Source of the DNA: Davidsoniella eucalypti
Lineage: Eukaryota > Ascomycota > Sordariomycetes > Microascales > Ceratocystidaceae
Length of the DNA: 64,000 nt
NCBI GenBank assembly: GCA_004009845.1
Contig: RMBW01000041.1
Span: forward strand, 124,001 to 188,000
Direction of reading: 5' to 3'
Shown: piece by piece, positions 36,337-47,749 of the stretch
Numbering within the stretch: position 1 is the first letter of the stretch
How the letters are laid out: every line of letters starts with the position of its first letter
Notes under the pieces: model-generated
Databases searched by the model: none
What the model saw: the letters and a program-made list of their open reading frames with translations, nothing else
Told to the model about the DNA's origin: nothing
Position numbers and translations under genes: made by a program

Positions 36337-36344
36337 TATAAGTA
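36337..36344 (+). promoter_or_regulatory. TATA-like box of B gene 36474-37211
   Basis: TATAAGTA, 137 bases before the ATG. The promoter is nearly identical to that of the B gene at 14637. Confidence 0.6.
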
Positions 36345-36473
36345 TCACGACAAGTCAGTTCGTTTAATAATCGTCACGCTCCTCTCTCTCTCTCCACTCT
36401 TACTATCCTTGATACAGCTCTGCCAACTCTATAGTATCATCCCTTCATCACCTTATCTTCTCACTATATCACC

Positions 36474-37211
36474 ATGAGATCCTTCAGTGTCCTCGTTCTC
36501 TGTGCTCTGGCCTCCAGTGCTGCTGTTCCGACGGCGCCCGTGAACCCGAGCCTTGAAACTCTTTCTGTAGATGTTCAGGAGCGCTCCAATGAAGTTCCTC
36601 TTGAAGATATCACCTTCAACATCAAGACAAACGCTGTGTCTGAGGATGGTCAAGAGGAGGAGATGACTTTCAGTGCCAAGGACCACCCTCACCTGTTTTC
36701 TCGTGATGATGACTATGATGCGGTATATAATGCTGCCCCTGCGCTTAGTCATGGAACGTCATACTACTTTTTGCTATGCACCGAGCCCATCGAAGGTTTC
36801 AAGCCCCGGAATGATGTGATCGCTAACATTTTGAAGGAGACTGGTTGCGTCAACCACTCTCTACTTGTTGGCACGGTTGGTTCCGCCACCAATACCTTCC
36901 GTGGTACCCACTACCAAGTCCTCCAGAAGACGAATGATGAAACCTGGTACTTGTTTGATATGAAATTTAGTGCTGAATCCAGATATCGGTAAGTATTCTG
37001 ATTATATGCCCTTATACTTTTGAGTTTGAATGACAGTATGTACTAACTTTACCTTTACAGTCTGATTTATGGTGGTGTAACACCTTCCTCTAACATCCAT
37101 CCTTCCAATATTGAGGCGCTCTCCAAGACCTGGACTGCCAAAGCGGGAGACACCCTTTCCTCCAATTACAACACCTTGGCCTACTACCGTTGGATGGCTG
37201 AAAGACTTTAA
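36474..37211 (+). CDS. Small secreted protein, family B
   Basis: The predicted secreted protein has 221 residues. Exon 1 is 36474-36988 and exon 2 is 37061-37211, with a phase-2 intron. It is nearly identical to the B gene at 14637 through signal peptide, acidic region and most of the core. It then switches near residue 140, and the end of exon 1 (LFDMKFSAESRYR) resembles that of the B genes at 6093 and 27372. Exon 2 again matches 14637 except near the end (YYRWMAERL). This mosaic suggests a gene conversion tract. The partner A gene is at 33619. Function is unknown. Confidence 0.88.
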
Positions 37212-37539
37212 AGCGTACATGGCATCTGCTTGTTCTGGACCAGCAAATCAAGTCTTCATAGCTAGAAATGTCAAGCTGTAGCACTGAGTTAGAAAGGGTG
37301 CTACACAGGCATTTCTATTAGCATTTACCATATCATATAGCCTCTGTGCTCTTCATAGTTTTGCATTTTTATCTCATAGCCTAGTCTTCCAGTCAAGTTT
37401 GGCCTTCCCTAAGGTTGACTTGCGTCCTACTTGGCTCAAATCCTATGTTGTCATCGTTTTTTGTTTTCAATATTAAATGCTCTCATTTACAATCATCTGA
37501 CCCCAATGGCCTGTCGTTTTATTTATATCATTTGATACC
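37212..37539. other. 3' flank of B gene 36474-37211
   Basis: This is the standard B downstream block, cut off at about 37540 by a LINE fragment. A continuation of the block reappears near 38330 (GGTTGCAAGTAAGTAAAGAT), so the LINE fragment seems inserted into it. Confidence 0.65.
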
Positions 37540-38325
37540 CTCGCTAAAGAAGCCTGCCTTTACGCGCCCGACTATCCGAAGGCGTGCTCGCAGTTGCCAG
37601 GAGAGCCTTCAAACCACGGTTCCAGCTAAAAGCCGCTGAATGGTGGCAGAGAGTAGCTCCACCACTTTATAGGGAACTGGAGATTCCATGGCCTAAGGGC
37701 CCTCCCGATGAGCTCCGTCTTAACAGACGACATGTCGGGTTCTTACTTCAGTGTCGAACTAAACATGGCGACTTCAAGGCCTATCACTAAAAGTTCCAAC
37801 ACACTCATGTACATGTTTTATGTGCCTGTGGGCTCCCAAAGAGCCCCATCCATTCCATAAGGTGCCTTATAGCCCGGCACAGATACTCCTGCTCGGGTCG
37901 CAAGCGCAGCCTCGGAACTCTGGACTTTGTTCTTGGGACTCCGCAGAGTGCACTTCGGCTTTCAACCTTCCTCCGAAAGACGCAATTTCTTGAAGACTTG
38001 TGCCCTCTTCAGCCTCTTTTAGGTAGGGACTCCGCTGCACAGCGCCCACCGTTCATTATTCTGTAATGGTTACACTGTAACAGTAACCCTAGTCACAATC
38101 CTAGGTGATGCTTCCCTCTATAACCACTACGGCTATACAGGGTTCCACCACACCCTGTGTTTAGAAGCTAGATAAGTACAGATAGGGTGTTGCTATTAAG
38201 AGCGACCAGCGCATATCACCAACGTCTGTCCATTCTCCCGCATATATTGATTTATTTCAGGATGCACCGTTTTGTGAGGCCTTGAGCCTATTCCCGCGCT
38301 CGTCAATAATAACAAATAAAAATAC
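37540..38325 (+). mobile_element. LINE 3' end inserted in a B downstream block
   Basis: It begins at DTLAKEACLY, the end of an RNase H domain. A C-terminal piece follows (RRHVGFLLQCRTKHGDFKAYH, then CACGLPKSPIHSIRC, a zinc-knuckle-like pattern). The same 3' end lies inverted at 47750-48210. A short part near 38240-38300 matches the upstream end of the LINE fragment at 17120-17170. The B downstream block continues on both sides. Confidence 0.78.
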
Positions 38326-38813
38326 AAATTCATACTAGGGTTGCAAGTAAGTAAAGATATATCCCGTAGATTAGTAAGTGTATGTATCTTATATAGTACA
38401 AGATTTGGCATCAAGTGTAGAGACGGGGTAAGGAGTCAAATGCGACAAAAATTATTGCTCATCAATATTTGAAGATTACTTTTCAAACTCTCCTAAGGAC
38501 CTAAGTCTATATTGAGAAAAGTCCGCATATAGCAACTCTTCATATATTCTAGTATAGATGGCTGTGACAGCTGTACCAATCAGTACTTGAGAGTCTATTT
38601 TACCAAGTTAGCAACTTGTTCAATGAGGAAAGAAAAACTCCTGGGTATTGGAGACACTTACAAGTATATAGATAAATACCATATGTGCTCTAAATGATTA
38701 GAGAGTTCAATAGCCAATACAATCAAGCTAAACAAGCTTTAAGGTAGCAGGTCCTTGTGGCCTTCAATGGTTAGAAATATATTAATAAAACTAGAAAGAA
38801 ACTTGCAAAACCC
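38326..38813. other. End of B flank and intergenic DNA
   Basis: The first 90 bases finish the B downstream block. The rest is unique AT-rich DNA leading to the PYM gene 3' end, with nothing recognisable. Confidence 0.5.
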
Positions 38814-39680
38814 TCAAGTTTCCTTACACCTATCTGTCTTTTCCTCCTCCACTGCTTTATTTTGCTCCTCCTCATCAAAACCCAGCTTGGCCAACTCGCT
38901 CACCAGCTCATCAATCTTGATAACCTTGGCCAATTGTTCCGGCAACAGCGCCTTTGTATCGCCCTTATTCTTCAGGTCACGCGCCTGCTTGAGCTTCTTC
39001 TTAAGCGCCCGAGCCTTTTTCTCGCGCTTGACCTCTGCATCTTTCTCAACAACCGGAACTGCACCTTCTGGAGCTTTGTCAGACTCCATGGGCTCCGCAG
39101 GCTTGAGTGGTGAGGGCACAGGCTTTTGAGAAGAGGTGGTAGAAGATGGGCAAGACATTCTCCAAGACGGTTTCTCCATGAATTCGGGCGTGGAGCTAAT
39201 TTGAGCAGATGTAGCCGAAGACACATTAGATGTAGAACTCTGCGCTGTTGCGCTCCGCCAATATCCTGTATCTTTGATGTCAGCCACGCCATTTCTCGCT
39301 CTTCCTCCCATATCCTGCTTTAGCGAGACACCTCCATCCGGCTCTCCCGCCGTTGACCAAGACCTAGAAGCACCCTCAGTTGTCGAGCTTGACGACCGAT
39401 CTGGCAAGGTTGTTTTTGAAGGAGGTGCTGTTCTCGATGGAGTCGGTGATGGTGGTACGACTACGACGGCCGGTTCTGATCCGGGCGGACCAGGTGTGCG
39501 TGGAGATGCTCTCGCGCTACGGACACGATACCGCTCAATGTCTTCGGCGGGGCGGAAACCGGGCCGGATTCGAATTGCTCTGCGTGTAGTTCCATCGGCA
39601 CGGGTCGATTCTGGAATCACACGCTGACCACTATTGTCAGTTATGATTCCGGCGGTGGTCGGCTGGCTAGGTAACGCCAT
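38814..39680 (-). CDS. PYM1: PYM homologue (partner of Y14 and Mago)
   Basis: PYM binds the Mago-Y14 dimer of the exon junction complex and helps remove it during translation in the cytoplasm. The frame is 288 residues without introns. The N-terminus (residues about 11-50) has the Mago-binding signature: RVIPESTRADGTTRR, then RIRPGFRPAEDIERYR. The middle is long, low-complexity and rich in S, T and P. The C-terminal region (about 220-275) is charged and helical (KREKKARALKKKLKQARDL, then LLPEQLAKVIKIDELVSEL), like the PYM C-terminal domain that contacts the ribosome. Length is somewhat over the usual 200-250. It is single copy here and outside the duplicated array. The start is the first ATG, just before the Mago-binding motif. 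Confidence 0.85.
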   Translation of the reverse strand: MALPSQPTTAGIITDNSGQRVIPESTRADGTTRRAIRIRPGFRPAEDIERYRVRSARASPRTPGPPGSEPAVVVVPPSPTPSRTAPPSKTTLPDRSSSSTTEGASRSWSTAGEPDGGVSLKQDMGGRARNGVADIKDTGYWRSATAQSSTSNVSSATSAQISSTPEFMEKPSWRMSCPSSTTSSQKPVPSPLKPAEPMESDKAPEGAVPVVEKDAEVKREKKARALKKKLKQARDLKNKGDTKALLPEQLAKVIKIDELVSELAKLGFDEEEQNKAVEEEKTDRCKET

Positions 39681-41496
39681 TCTATGGTAGGGACTTGTTC
39701 CAGTTCCTATAAGAGTTTTAAATGTCGGTCTTCTACTCTAGAAGTTGGATTGGGAGTTCTGTTCAGGAGAGTTGTGTATAGAGTAGAATACTTGAAGATA
39801 GAAGGAAAAAAGGATGAGGCTGACACCGTTAACAAAGTATTTTTTATTGATCAACTTTTGAGATTTCAACTCAGTTATCGTCAAATCCAACTTGTGCAGA
39901 TTTCTTGGAGTAAAGCTTTCCTTTAGATGAAAAAAAAAGCCATGAATTGTTGGAATGTTGGTATAAGATCAAAAAGAGGCAACTTTCAAAAATGCATGAG
40001 CTTTGGCTTTAGCAAAAACACATGGAATCTCTCTAGACAAAAATAATATGTAGGTTCCAATTATAGAAAAAAGAAGAGGGCAAATAGGCTCGAGTTCTAT
40101 AAACCCTAATTCCACTCTGTTTCATAGATCAAGACCCTTTCATAAAGAAAGACAAAATTGGGTTTGTTGTGTTAAGGCTTACCACAATGCTTTTCAAATG
40201 CTTGGCAAACATTGCCATCTAAACAATATCTGGTTATTTCTATTGAGAGGCGGGAAATTCTATCTAATTGAAAACAGTCCGAATTGTAACTGGCTAAAGT
40301 AAGTATATCTTTGTTTGAAGGGTATGCTACCACTGTAGTCGCCTTAGGGTTGCTTCCGGAACTGGGTTACAATGTTCAAAGTGATGTAGATAACAATCGG
40401 TTGTAAATAGATATGTACATAAGACAATTAGTTAATCAAGAGTGACAATATGATAATTGGACAATGTGAAATATGTTTTGTATTGTGCTGAATGCGAAAA
40501 AGATGACCACCCGATATAACGCCTATAAATAGCAATGCTTCCTGCTGCCATTCGGCCCCGTATATGATGGCATGTGTAGACTTCAAACCTTGATTTAGAG
40601 GGAATAACAGCTGAAGTATGGTGTTTGTAATTTTAACGATAACCACTCTAACTTGCACTTTCTTGCAACTCAAGATGTTTCCAAATTTAATTCCCCATTT
40701 CAGAGAGTTTGTTATTTCTTAGACACATTATAGCCATGTATCTTACAAGGATATCCAATTACATACATTTTTCGGTCTATTTCGTTTATAGCTTAGAGGT
40801 CTTCTTTCTTAGAGTACAGCTTCATGGCACTTCAGTCTTCTGATGGAAAAACATATCGTGATATTTTAAGTTGATTGTACTACCAATCAGTTGTAGCTAA
40901 GAAAAGTAGATATTTAGACCCTTTGGAGCTTTTTGGTAGCAGGTTAAGGATCATTCATTTTTCTATAACTGTTACTCTATTCTACGGTCTTTAAGGAAGT
41001 TCTTACTACAGTTTCCAACGAAAGCCTCTATATTGATCGTTATATCTGTATTGCATTCTTTGTGACTGCTTGATCTTGAAGCTGGATTGAAAAAGATAAG
41101 AAAGCTAAGGCCAAAGTCGAAGTAAACTTGGACTTTGCTCTTGGCTGTTTTATCTTATTTATTTATTCTTATCTAGACTAACTACTAGATATGTATTGAA
41201 ATATAGACTAGCATAAGGCTTTCACTGTTTCTACAGTTTAACCATAGCAATAAACATATTTACCCAGCTACAACATGGTGATGAAGGTTGTGTGATGATC
41301 TAAAACTAAGAATTATACACCCCCAGGTCGTTGATTCTATCAAACAGACACCAGTTGCCCATATCTTGACACTATCACTTTTGTTCCTTGAACAGCCAAT
41401 GGATAGCCAACAAACACAGGCCGAATGGAAATCTTCATCTACCTGCCTGACCGCTATAGAGATCGATCTCACAGTGATACCCCGACAACAATACTA
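39681..41496. other. Intergenic, no gene recognised
   Basis: This is AT-rich unique DNA. Short open frames occur on both strands without recognisable motifs. No copy of the array repeats was seen. Confidence 0.5.
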
Positions 41497-42019
41497 GTAG
41501 CAGTGCCAACAACAGCCTTGGCTCGGCAACATCAGATCATCGAACTACCGGAACTACTGGCTCTCTACCTATACAACCTTCGCGAGAGAGGTACCGCACA
41601 CAGAAATGCCTATATAGCCTTGTGCATCACCAGAGTCGATGGACATTGTCCTAATGTTTTACTTCACAGAAAGGCAAACGCAGATATTGCCTCCCCGAAT
41701 AAGCATTCCATTGGGGTCTCTCAATACCTGGAGACTATCAAGACTCAGATGGATACTAACCTCGACAATGATCTTGATGTGTTGAAACGGTACGGTGCTA
41801 TTGGAAATCTAGTCAAAGCCACTGCACATTCATTTGGATACACTCTAGTTGGCAAAGCAATTGCTTCAGAATGAGATTGATGCCTACTCAAGACTGAAGT
41901 ATCTCCAGGGAAAGTCTATTCCAATCTGTCTTGGTAAGGTTGATATCAAACAGAGCCTGTTGGCTCAGCTTCATAATTGTAGTCATGTTCTCTTTATGGC
42001 TTATGCTGGAGAACAATGA
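41497..42019 (+). pseudogene. Broken kinase-like protein gene (fungal type)
   Basis: The frame reads to 41874 (LKRYGAIGNLVKATAHSFGY, GKAIASE), where a stop appears. Shifting frame by one base at about 41870 continues naturally as NEIDAYSRLKYLQGKSIPIC, LGKVDI and HVLFMAYAGEQ. That order (Y-x-x-L-x-x-LQG, P-x-x-LG, hydrophobic M-x-x-AGE) is typical of the large group of fungal kinase-like proteins in which the query residue is not assignable to a classic kinase family. The catalytic loop is not visible downstream, so the gene is frameshifted and truncated. Confidence 0.5.
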
Positions 42020-44418
42020 AATATGCAAAGGAAGCAAACAAATAAGTATCAAGCTCCCCCCTTCCTTGCTTCCTTTGAGAATCTCCTTTTGCTCGGTGAA
42101 GTTGAGCTAGCAGAACGTCACACTTTCTATCTAGAAGCTAGCCACTATTAGTATTGCTAGAAGAAGGGCAAGACTGGAAGGACCGGCATTTTGGAGTCAA
42201 GAGAGATTGGAAAAACTTTAATGGTAGACGATGGTAAGCGGGCTTTATGAAGAGGAAGCAAAAATGACCGATGACCAAGGAAATCACTAGTTAGAGTTTC
42301 TAAGCTAAAGTGACACACAGAGCCACGGAAGAAAAGCCAGCTTGTTTTTGCTAATAGAAACGTTCCTTGGGATTTTATTGAAGTAGGTTGTCCTTCACCT
42401 TACATTGTAGTTCAGGTCTGTATCTTAGGATACCGAAGTGCTACATAGCTATCGAGAGTTCCATTTCCACCTTGATAAAATATAATTTTTTAAAAAAATT
42501 GAACCTCCCTGTGTAAGTCAAGAACGAAGGTAGATATCGGCTTCCAAGTTCCCTTGGGGGATTTATTTTGCCTTCTTTTTACTAGCCCAAGACTTTCTCT
42601 TATTCAAATTTCCATCTCCCGGACCACCGTCTCGAACTGGCTTAATATGGTGGAAAATTACCCCAGGCACTAACTTAATACAGAGCAAGGTAAGGCTGAC
42701 CTTTTTTCCTTCCTTCTTAGAGTGGGGGCTCTTTACATCAGGCACAAACAGGCACAAACAGGCATGAACAGGCATGAGCAGAGCCTCAAAGTAGCATGTT
42801 CATTCATACAGATATGCATATGTAGACACGAGCTATTCTGATTTAAATGAGACAGAGCATCTCGATGTGTATATATGTCATCAGTGGTAGCCCGGGCCAG
42901 CATAGCGTACTTACGGAAGAAATGAATGAGAGCCGCTTGTATGTGTCAGAACACAAGAGCAAGTTGTTGTAAATATTATGAGCCAAGACTTCAGCGTCAC
43001 CCTTGATGGGAGCCGGTCCTTATGATATCTGTTTTTAGGGTTTTTTCCTCTTGCCTTATTCGTCATTACAGAAGGAACAATAGCGGCTTGTCATGCTTCA
43101 TCATGGAAAGAGAAGATCCATAGTGCAATGAAGACAGTCCGAGGTCGCTTCAGAGGCAATTGTTTATTTTTTTTTCTTCGTAGATCTTACAGGAGAGAAA
43201 GAGAAGGAGAAGGACGAAAGGGGGTGTGTTCCAAATCTAAAAAGCAATGTCTAAGATGAAATGGAATAAGATGATAAATACGATCATGAGGTCATTTAAG
43301 TCATTTTTTGGTCGTAGAGTAGCGGGCTTCAGATCATGAACGGCGTTCACGAAAATAGACCGGAATCTTTTTCAAGAGGGCATCGGTGTAAGCCTCTTAT
43401 TAAGCCGCTCTTTTCTTACAGGGAAGCCAGTTTTAAAGCTGTGGTTCAGATCACCAACATAGCAAACGAATGGAATGACAGCCTTTTTTCTTTGTTATTA
43501 TATTTTTCTTCCGTAATTATGGGTACCTAAGGCTCAGTTTATTTTTATTTTTGGCGATGTACCAATATCAGAAAAGACTGACTCGCCTTCTTCATTCAAC
43601 TGTTCCGACTGCTCCCGATTTATAGGTCCTGGTATTAGTTGCTCTTATTGGTCCTAATTGGGTTTCCACACCAGGAATTTAGTAGCCAGCAGCAGCAATA
43701 ACATTGAAAGATATAAAAGACAGCCTTGATATCAAAGCCTACTAGTTACATTATATCTAAGTTGTATAGTATGCTTTGTTTGTTTGTTTGTTTTCTTTCG
43801 TTCTTACTAGCCCTACTTGGTTGTAAATGTATCCGAGTTTGCTGCCAAGATTCTCATGATTTGGGTGCCTGGAGATCTTTTTTACGTGCCTTATCCGGAC
43901 AATGCAGGTCTCCTTGTTGAAGTCGGCGATCAGAGTGAGAACCAAACCAACAAAAAAACAAAAACCACATGACCATGATTGAAGTAAGCGGGCTCTTGTC
44001 AAATTTCCCGGTTTATAGTTGCAGCGAAAGATAGAACCCATTTCTGGTGACTCAATGTCAGGATGGCGCTGCCGAAAGATGAAGTTACCTGGCTAGCATA
44101 CGACTAGCCCTTCTATCATCCTCTTCTAGAGAGGCCGTCCAGGGCCGAAACAAAAAAAAGTAAAGAAAAGTAAACTTAGACCGTATATCTAAAGAGGGGA
44201 GGCTCAAGTCTTGACATGCTTCCTACTTCATCTATAGGCCTTTGTTTGCCTTGCAAGGCTCGCGTTGGACCTGAGGCCGAAAGCGCCATTGGCTAATATA
44301 AGACGGCCTTGTTTCTTCTTCATCTGCCTCAGGCTCTCACTGACAGAAGCAATACTCCCCGTCTAGATCTAGTCTAGTCTTCAGCTATACTCAAAACCAC
44401 ATCAAGCTCACTGTCACT
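42020..44418. other. Intergenic, with the alternative oxidase promoter
   Basis: No gene is recognised. A minus-strand frame at 42563-42775 and others are short and without motifs. The last 150 bases before 44419 are CT- and AC-rich and probably include the leader of the alternative oxidase gene. Confidence 0.5.
42737..42782. repeat. Short tandem repeat, 10-base unit
   Basis: Four to five imperfect copies of a unit close to CAGGCACAAA, drifting to CAGGCATGAA and CAGGCATGAG. Confidence 0.85.
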
Positions 44419-45637
44419 ATGATCGCTATGCTTCCTCCCAGAGCCAGCGGTCGTCTTTGCACTGCTGCCCTACCGCAGCGACTACCTAAAACTGTAGTTT
44501 GTCGACTTCCCCTAGCGTCGAGTACCACCTCCAGCAACCAAACATGCACCGTCTTCTCGACGCTCATATCGCGCCGCGCTCTCTCCTACACTGCACAGAA
44601 ACACATGCGAGACTTCTTCCCGACTCAAGAAACCGAAGCCATCCGCAAGACACCTCCGGCTTGGTCACACCATGGCTTCACGCAAGAAGAAATGTTCCAG
44701 GTCGTGCCAGGCCACCGCGCACCACGTACTCTGGGTGACTGGGCTGCCTGGAAGTTTGTCCGTTTATGTCGGTGGGGTATGGGCTTCGTGACGGGCATGA
44801 GCAAGGCCGAGAAAGCCCATGCTGATCAGCCAGTTGGACAGGTGACAACCATCAAACCACTAACTGAAGCTCAATGGGTACGTAGTTCCATGTGCTCACA
44901 TACTAGCTAGTATAGATATGGTTTGATATAACTAACTCGTCTGTTAGCTGATCCGCTTTATCTTCCTGGAAAGCATTGCCGGTGTGCCGGGCATGGTTGC
45001 CGGCATGCTACGCCATCTCAACTCGATCCGCCGCCTCCGTCGCGACCATGGTTGGATCGAGACGCTGCTCGAAGAAAGCTACAACGAGCGTATGCACTTG
45101 CTTACGTTTCTGAAAATGTGCGAACCGGGCCGCTTCATGAAACTAATGATCATTGGCGCCCAGGGTGTCTTCTTCAACGGTATGTTCTTGCTATATCTCA
45201 TGTCGCCCCGCATCTGCCACCGCTTTGTCGGCTACTTGGAGGAAGAAGCCGTACATACCTATACGTGGTGTATTCAGGAGATCGAGGCTGGCCATTTGCC
45301 CAAGTGGACAGATCCCAAGTTCCGTATTCCGGATATCGCCGTCACGTATTGGAACATCCCCGAAGGCCATCGGACCATGAAGGATCTGATCTACTATATT
45401 CGTGCTGACGGTATGTTTTTTGCTCTCTTCCATATATTTGTCATGTGATGTTCAGGCTCTGATATCTAACTTGTCTTGTTCGTAACAGAAGCCACTCATC
45501 GTGGCGTCAACCATACGCTTGGTAACCTCAAGCAAATGGAAGACCCAAACCCATTCGCTAGTGTCTACAAACAAGGTCACACAAAGCCTAATCCCACACT
45601 CAAGACGATGGGCTATGAGCGTGAAGATGTGATCTGA
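44419..45637 (+). CDS. aox1: Mitochondrial alternative oxidase
   Basis: This is a cyanide-resistant ubiquinol oxidase of the inner mitochondrial membrane that reduces oxygen without pumping protons. Three exons are placed: 44419-44877, 44948-45410 and 45489-45637, giving 356 residues. The first 60 or so residues are rich in R, S, T and A, as in a mitochondrial targeting sequence. Di-iron ligand motifs are all visible: FLESIAGVPGMV, NERMHLLTF, LEEEAVHTY and EATHRGVNH. Helical hydrophobic segments lie between them. The site before NERMH reads ESY where many family members have EAE, but the ligand glutamate of NERMH is kept. Intron boundaries are GT-AG and restore the motifs DEATHR and WLIRFIFLES. 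It looks intact and lies outside the repeats. Confidence 0.94.
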
Positions 45638-46216
45638 ATATTCGATAGAATCGTCTATTCCCACCCGGCCATGACCAAATGTTCTTCTTGCTGATATTAC
45701 TGTCGTTCCTGTGACTCACTTTTCCACCCCATTCCACTCCGGTGTTGCTTTTTTGATTACGTTCTTTTTGACTTCTATTCTCGTTTTTGGGCCGTTTCAC
45801 ATTCCTTCGAGTTCACTTTATCAGATGCAGTATCGTCCAGTCTACTGCTTACGTTACTTTACTAGATATCCAGGAGGACGAGGGTTGACTTAGTGGCCAT
45901 TTGCTTCCCTCGTGCCTCATCAATCACAGTATGCTATTTCAAATAAGCATGTTTAATGAAAATATGATGGGTCACCATGTAATTCAACGTGTGAATATAT
46001 ATGAGTACTTCAACCCTCGATCATATTAATTACGTAAACAAACTCACTAAGCCGGCTTGAAATGAATTTGGATTTGAATTTGTGATTATTAACGAGCGGG
46101 GGGCTGGCTATATGCCATGATTAAATGCATTGTGTGGTGGAAAAATGCAGTCCTAGTTAGGCTTTTCCCTGATCTGGAGCCAGTTGTAATGTTGTCTTCC
46201 TTGCCTAAAGGTTGGC
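45638..46216. other. Oxidase 3' flank meeting the A-gene block
   Basis: The oxidase 3' flank is unique. From about 46100 the sequence becomes the standard A downstream block (inverted), so the duplication boundary lies near there, beside TTATTAACGAGCG. That same string occurs near 47645. Confidence 0.6.
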
Positions 46217-46937
46217 CTAGTACAGGGTGTTAATAACGTAGTAGTAGTAGGTCAAGCTGTTGTACATATCGGTCATAGTGTAACCGGCTTCGTGGATCCA
46301 ATTGGTAGTCGTCGCCTGAATGGCACTGCTGCTGATATCGCGGGTGGTTGGGCCACCATAGATAAGGCTGTGAAGCTGTTAGTATATGCTGATAGAGACA
46401 GATGTAGACGAAATTTTGTCAAAGAACTTACCGCTGTTCAGAGTTGACGTTGTAGGGTTGGCTAGTTGAGTACCATTTGCCATCGTCCCTCTGGCTGACG
46501 TCCCAGTAAGTGCCCGAGAATAGGTTCCCACCTTCATTAACTGTTCCAACAACCAATCCGACATGGTAGCAGCCGTCTGTGAAATCGATGATATACTGAA
46601 CAATTGCGTCTGTGTAACGAGAGCCAGCAGAGACCTTATTGCACATCATCAAGTAGTACGAACCACCCTTCACAAGTTGGTAAGGGGAGACGTCATAGAC
46701 TGCATCGAAGGCCTCAGATCCTCGAGAAACCAGACTAGTCTCAGTATTGGCTCCGTCAGACTCGCTATCTTGCTTGGCAACATAAATTTTAAGATCATCA
46801 AGAGAGATCGAGAATTCCCGGGCTACCACCTTGCTGTTAGGGTCATTGAAGCTATCAAGGTCTATGTTGGTAGGCTCAGCCGGGACAGCAGCGCTAGAGG
46901 CGATGGCACCAAGAACAAGAAGGCCAAAGAACTTCAT
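46217..46937 (-). CDS. Small secreted protein, family A
   Basis: The predicted secreted protein has 218 residues. Exon 1 is 46937-46432 and exon 2 is 46367-46217, with a phase-2 intron ending CACAG. The signal peptide is MKFFGLLVLGAIASSAAVP. EFSISLDDLKIYVAKQD, SLVSRGSEAFDAVY, GSYYLMMC, GCYHVGLVVGTV and FSGTYWDVSQ follow, then exon 2 with LIYGGPTTRD and the end YYYYVINTLY. The exon 2 cysteine of other A genes is serine here. It diverges from the A gene at 50675. No B partner follows on its strand, because the alternative oxidase gene comes next. Function is unknown. Confidence 0.87.
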
Positions 46938-47572
46938 GATAATTGAATTAGAAGAATAACAAGAAAGGTGAGGAGGTAGTTGTTGGAATGTATTAAAGAG
47001 TGACTGAGTTGAGGTGAGAGAGGGTTAGTGAGATGGTGAGGAGAAGATTCCAATTCAACAAAAGATGTGTGGGATATCGTGATTAATGTAGCTTTTTTTG
47101 ATTCTGTGTAGTTCTGGTCATCTTGAATAAATAAATATGATAGACATTTTGTCAATGCTAAAGTTACACGAGTTCAAGACCAACATTTCCTATTTTTCCA
47201 GTCGGCCTTCCCTAGATGGTCAATGCTAATGGTGGTCAAGTAAAAAGCTTAACGCAGTACATTTGTTTTGGGTAGGAATAGAAAAGAATTACCACATTGC
47301 TACAAAATCACGCTCATACAGGTGTATTATGATCAAAGCTTAAGCCTCATTGAACCCAAAATAACGGGGGGGCATAAGGTCAAGAATTCTAAATTTTCGT
47401 GGATTGCCTAGGTAAAACAAGTAAAGTGACTTAGTTATAGTCGGCTTTTCTTGATACCATAAACTGTACATGTACTTTTACAACTACAGATGTAAGTATA
47501 TTACGACATTGTTGCTGTTATTCGACATATGTGGGCCACTGTTTGAATTTGAATTCGTTATTATTACCGAGC

Positions 47573-47735
47573 ATTGGACACGGCTCCCACCGATGCATTA
47601 CCTTAAGGGACATGCGCACGGTGTTTATCTATTTTTGTATTTGTTATTATTAACGAGCGCGGGGGAGTCGAGCCAATAAAATTGGGACGCGGCTCCCACC
47701 CATCACCTTAAGGGACATGCGCACGGTGTCTATCT
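47573..47735. repeat. Tandem duplication of a GC-rich unit
   Basis: Two imperfect copies of about 60 bases contain CGGCTCCCACC and AAGGGACATGCGCACGGTGT. They are about 105 bases apart. Similar sequence is at 31805-31850 and near 16130. Confidence 0.75.
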
Positions 47736-47749
47736 ACTAACTACTTGAG

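Noticed and set aside
38862..39627. Plus-strand frames opposite the PYM gene
   Set aside because: They are shadows of the GC-rich PYM coding region, with no recognisable motifs.
42563..42775. Minus-strand frame of 70 codons with a lysine-rich end
   Set aside because: It includes the 10-base tandem repeat and shows no family features.
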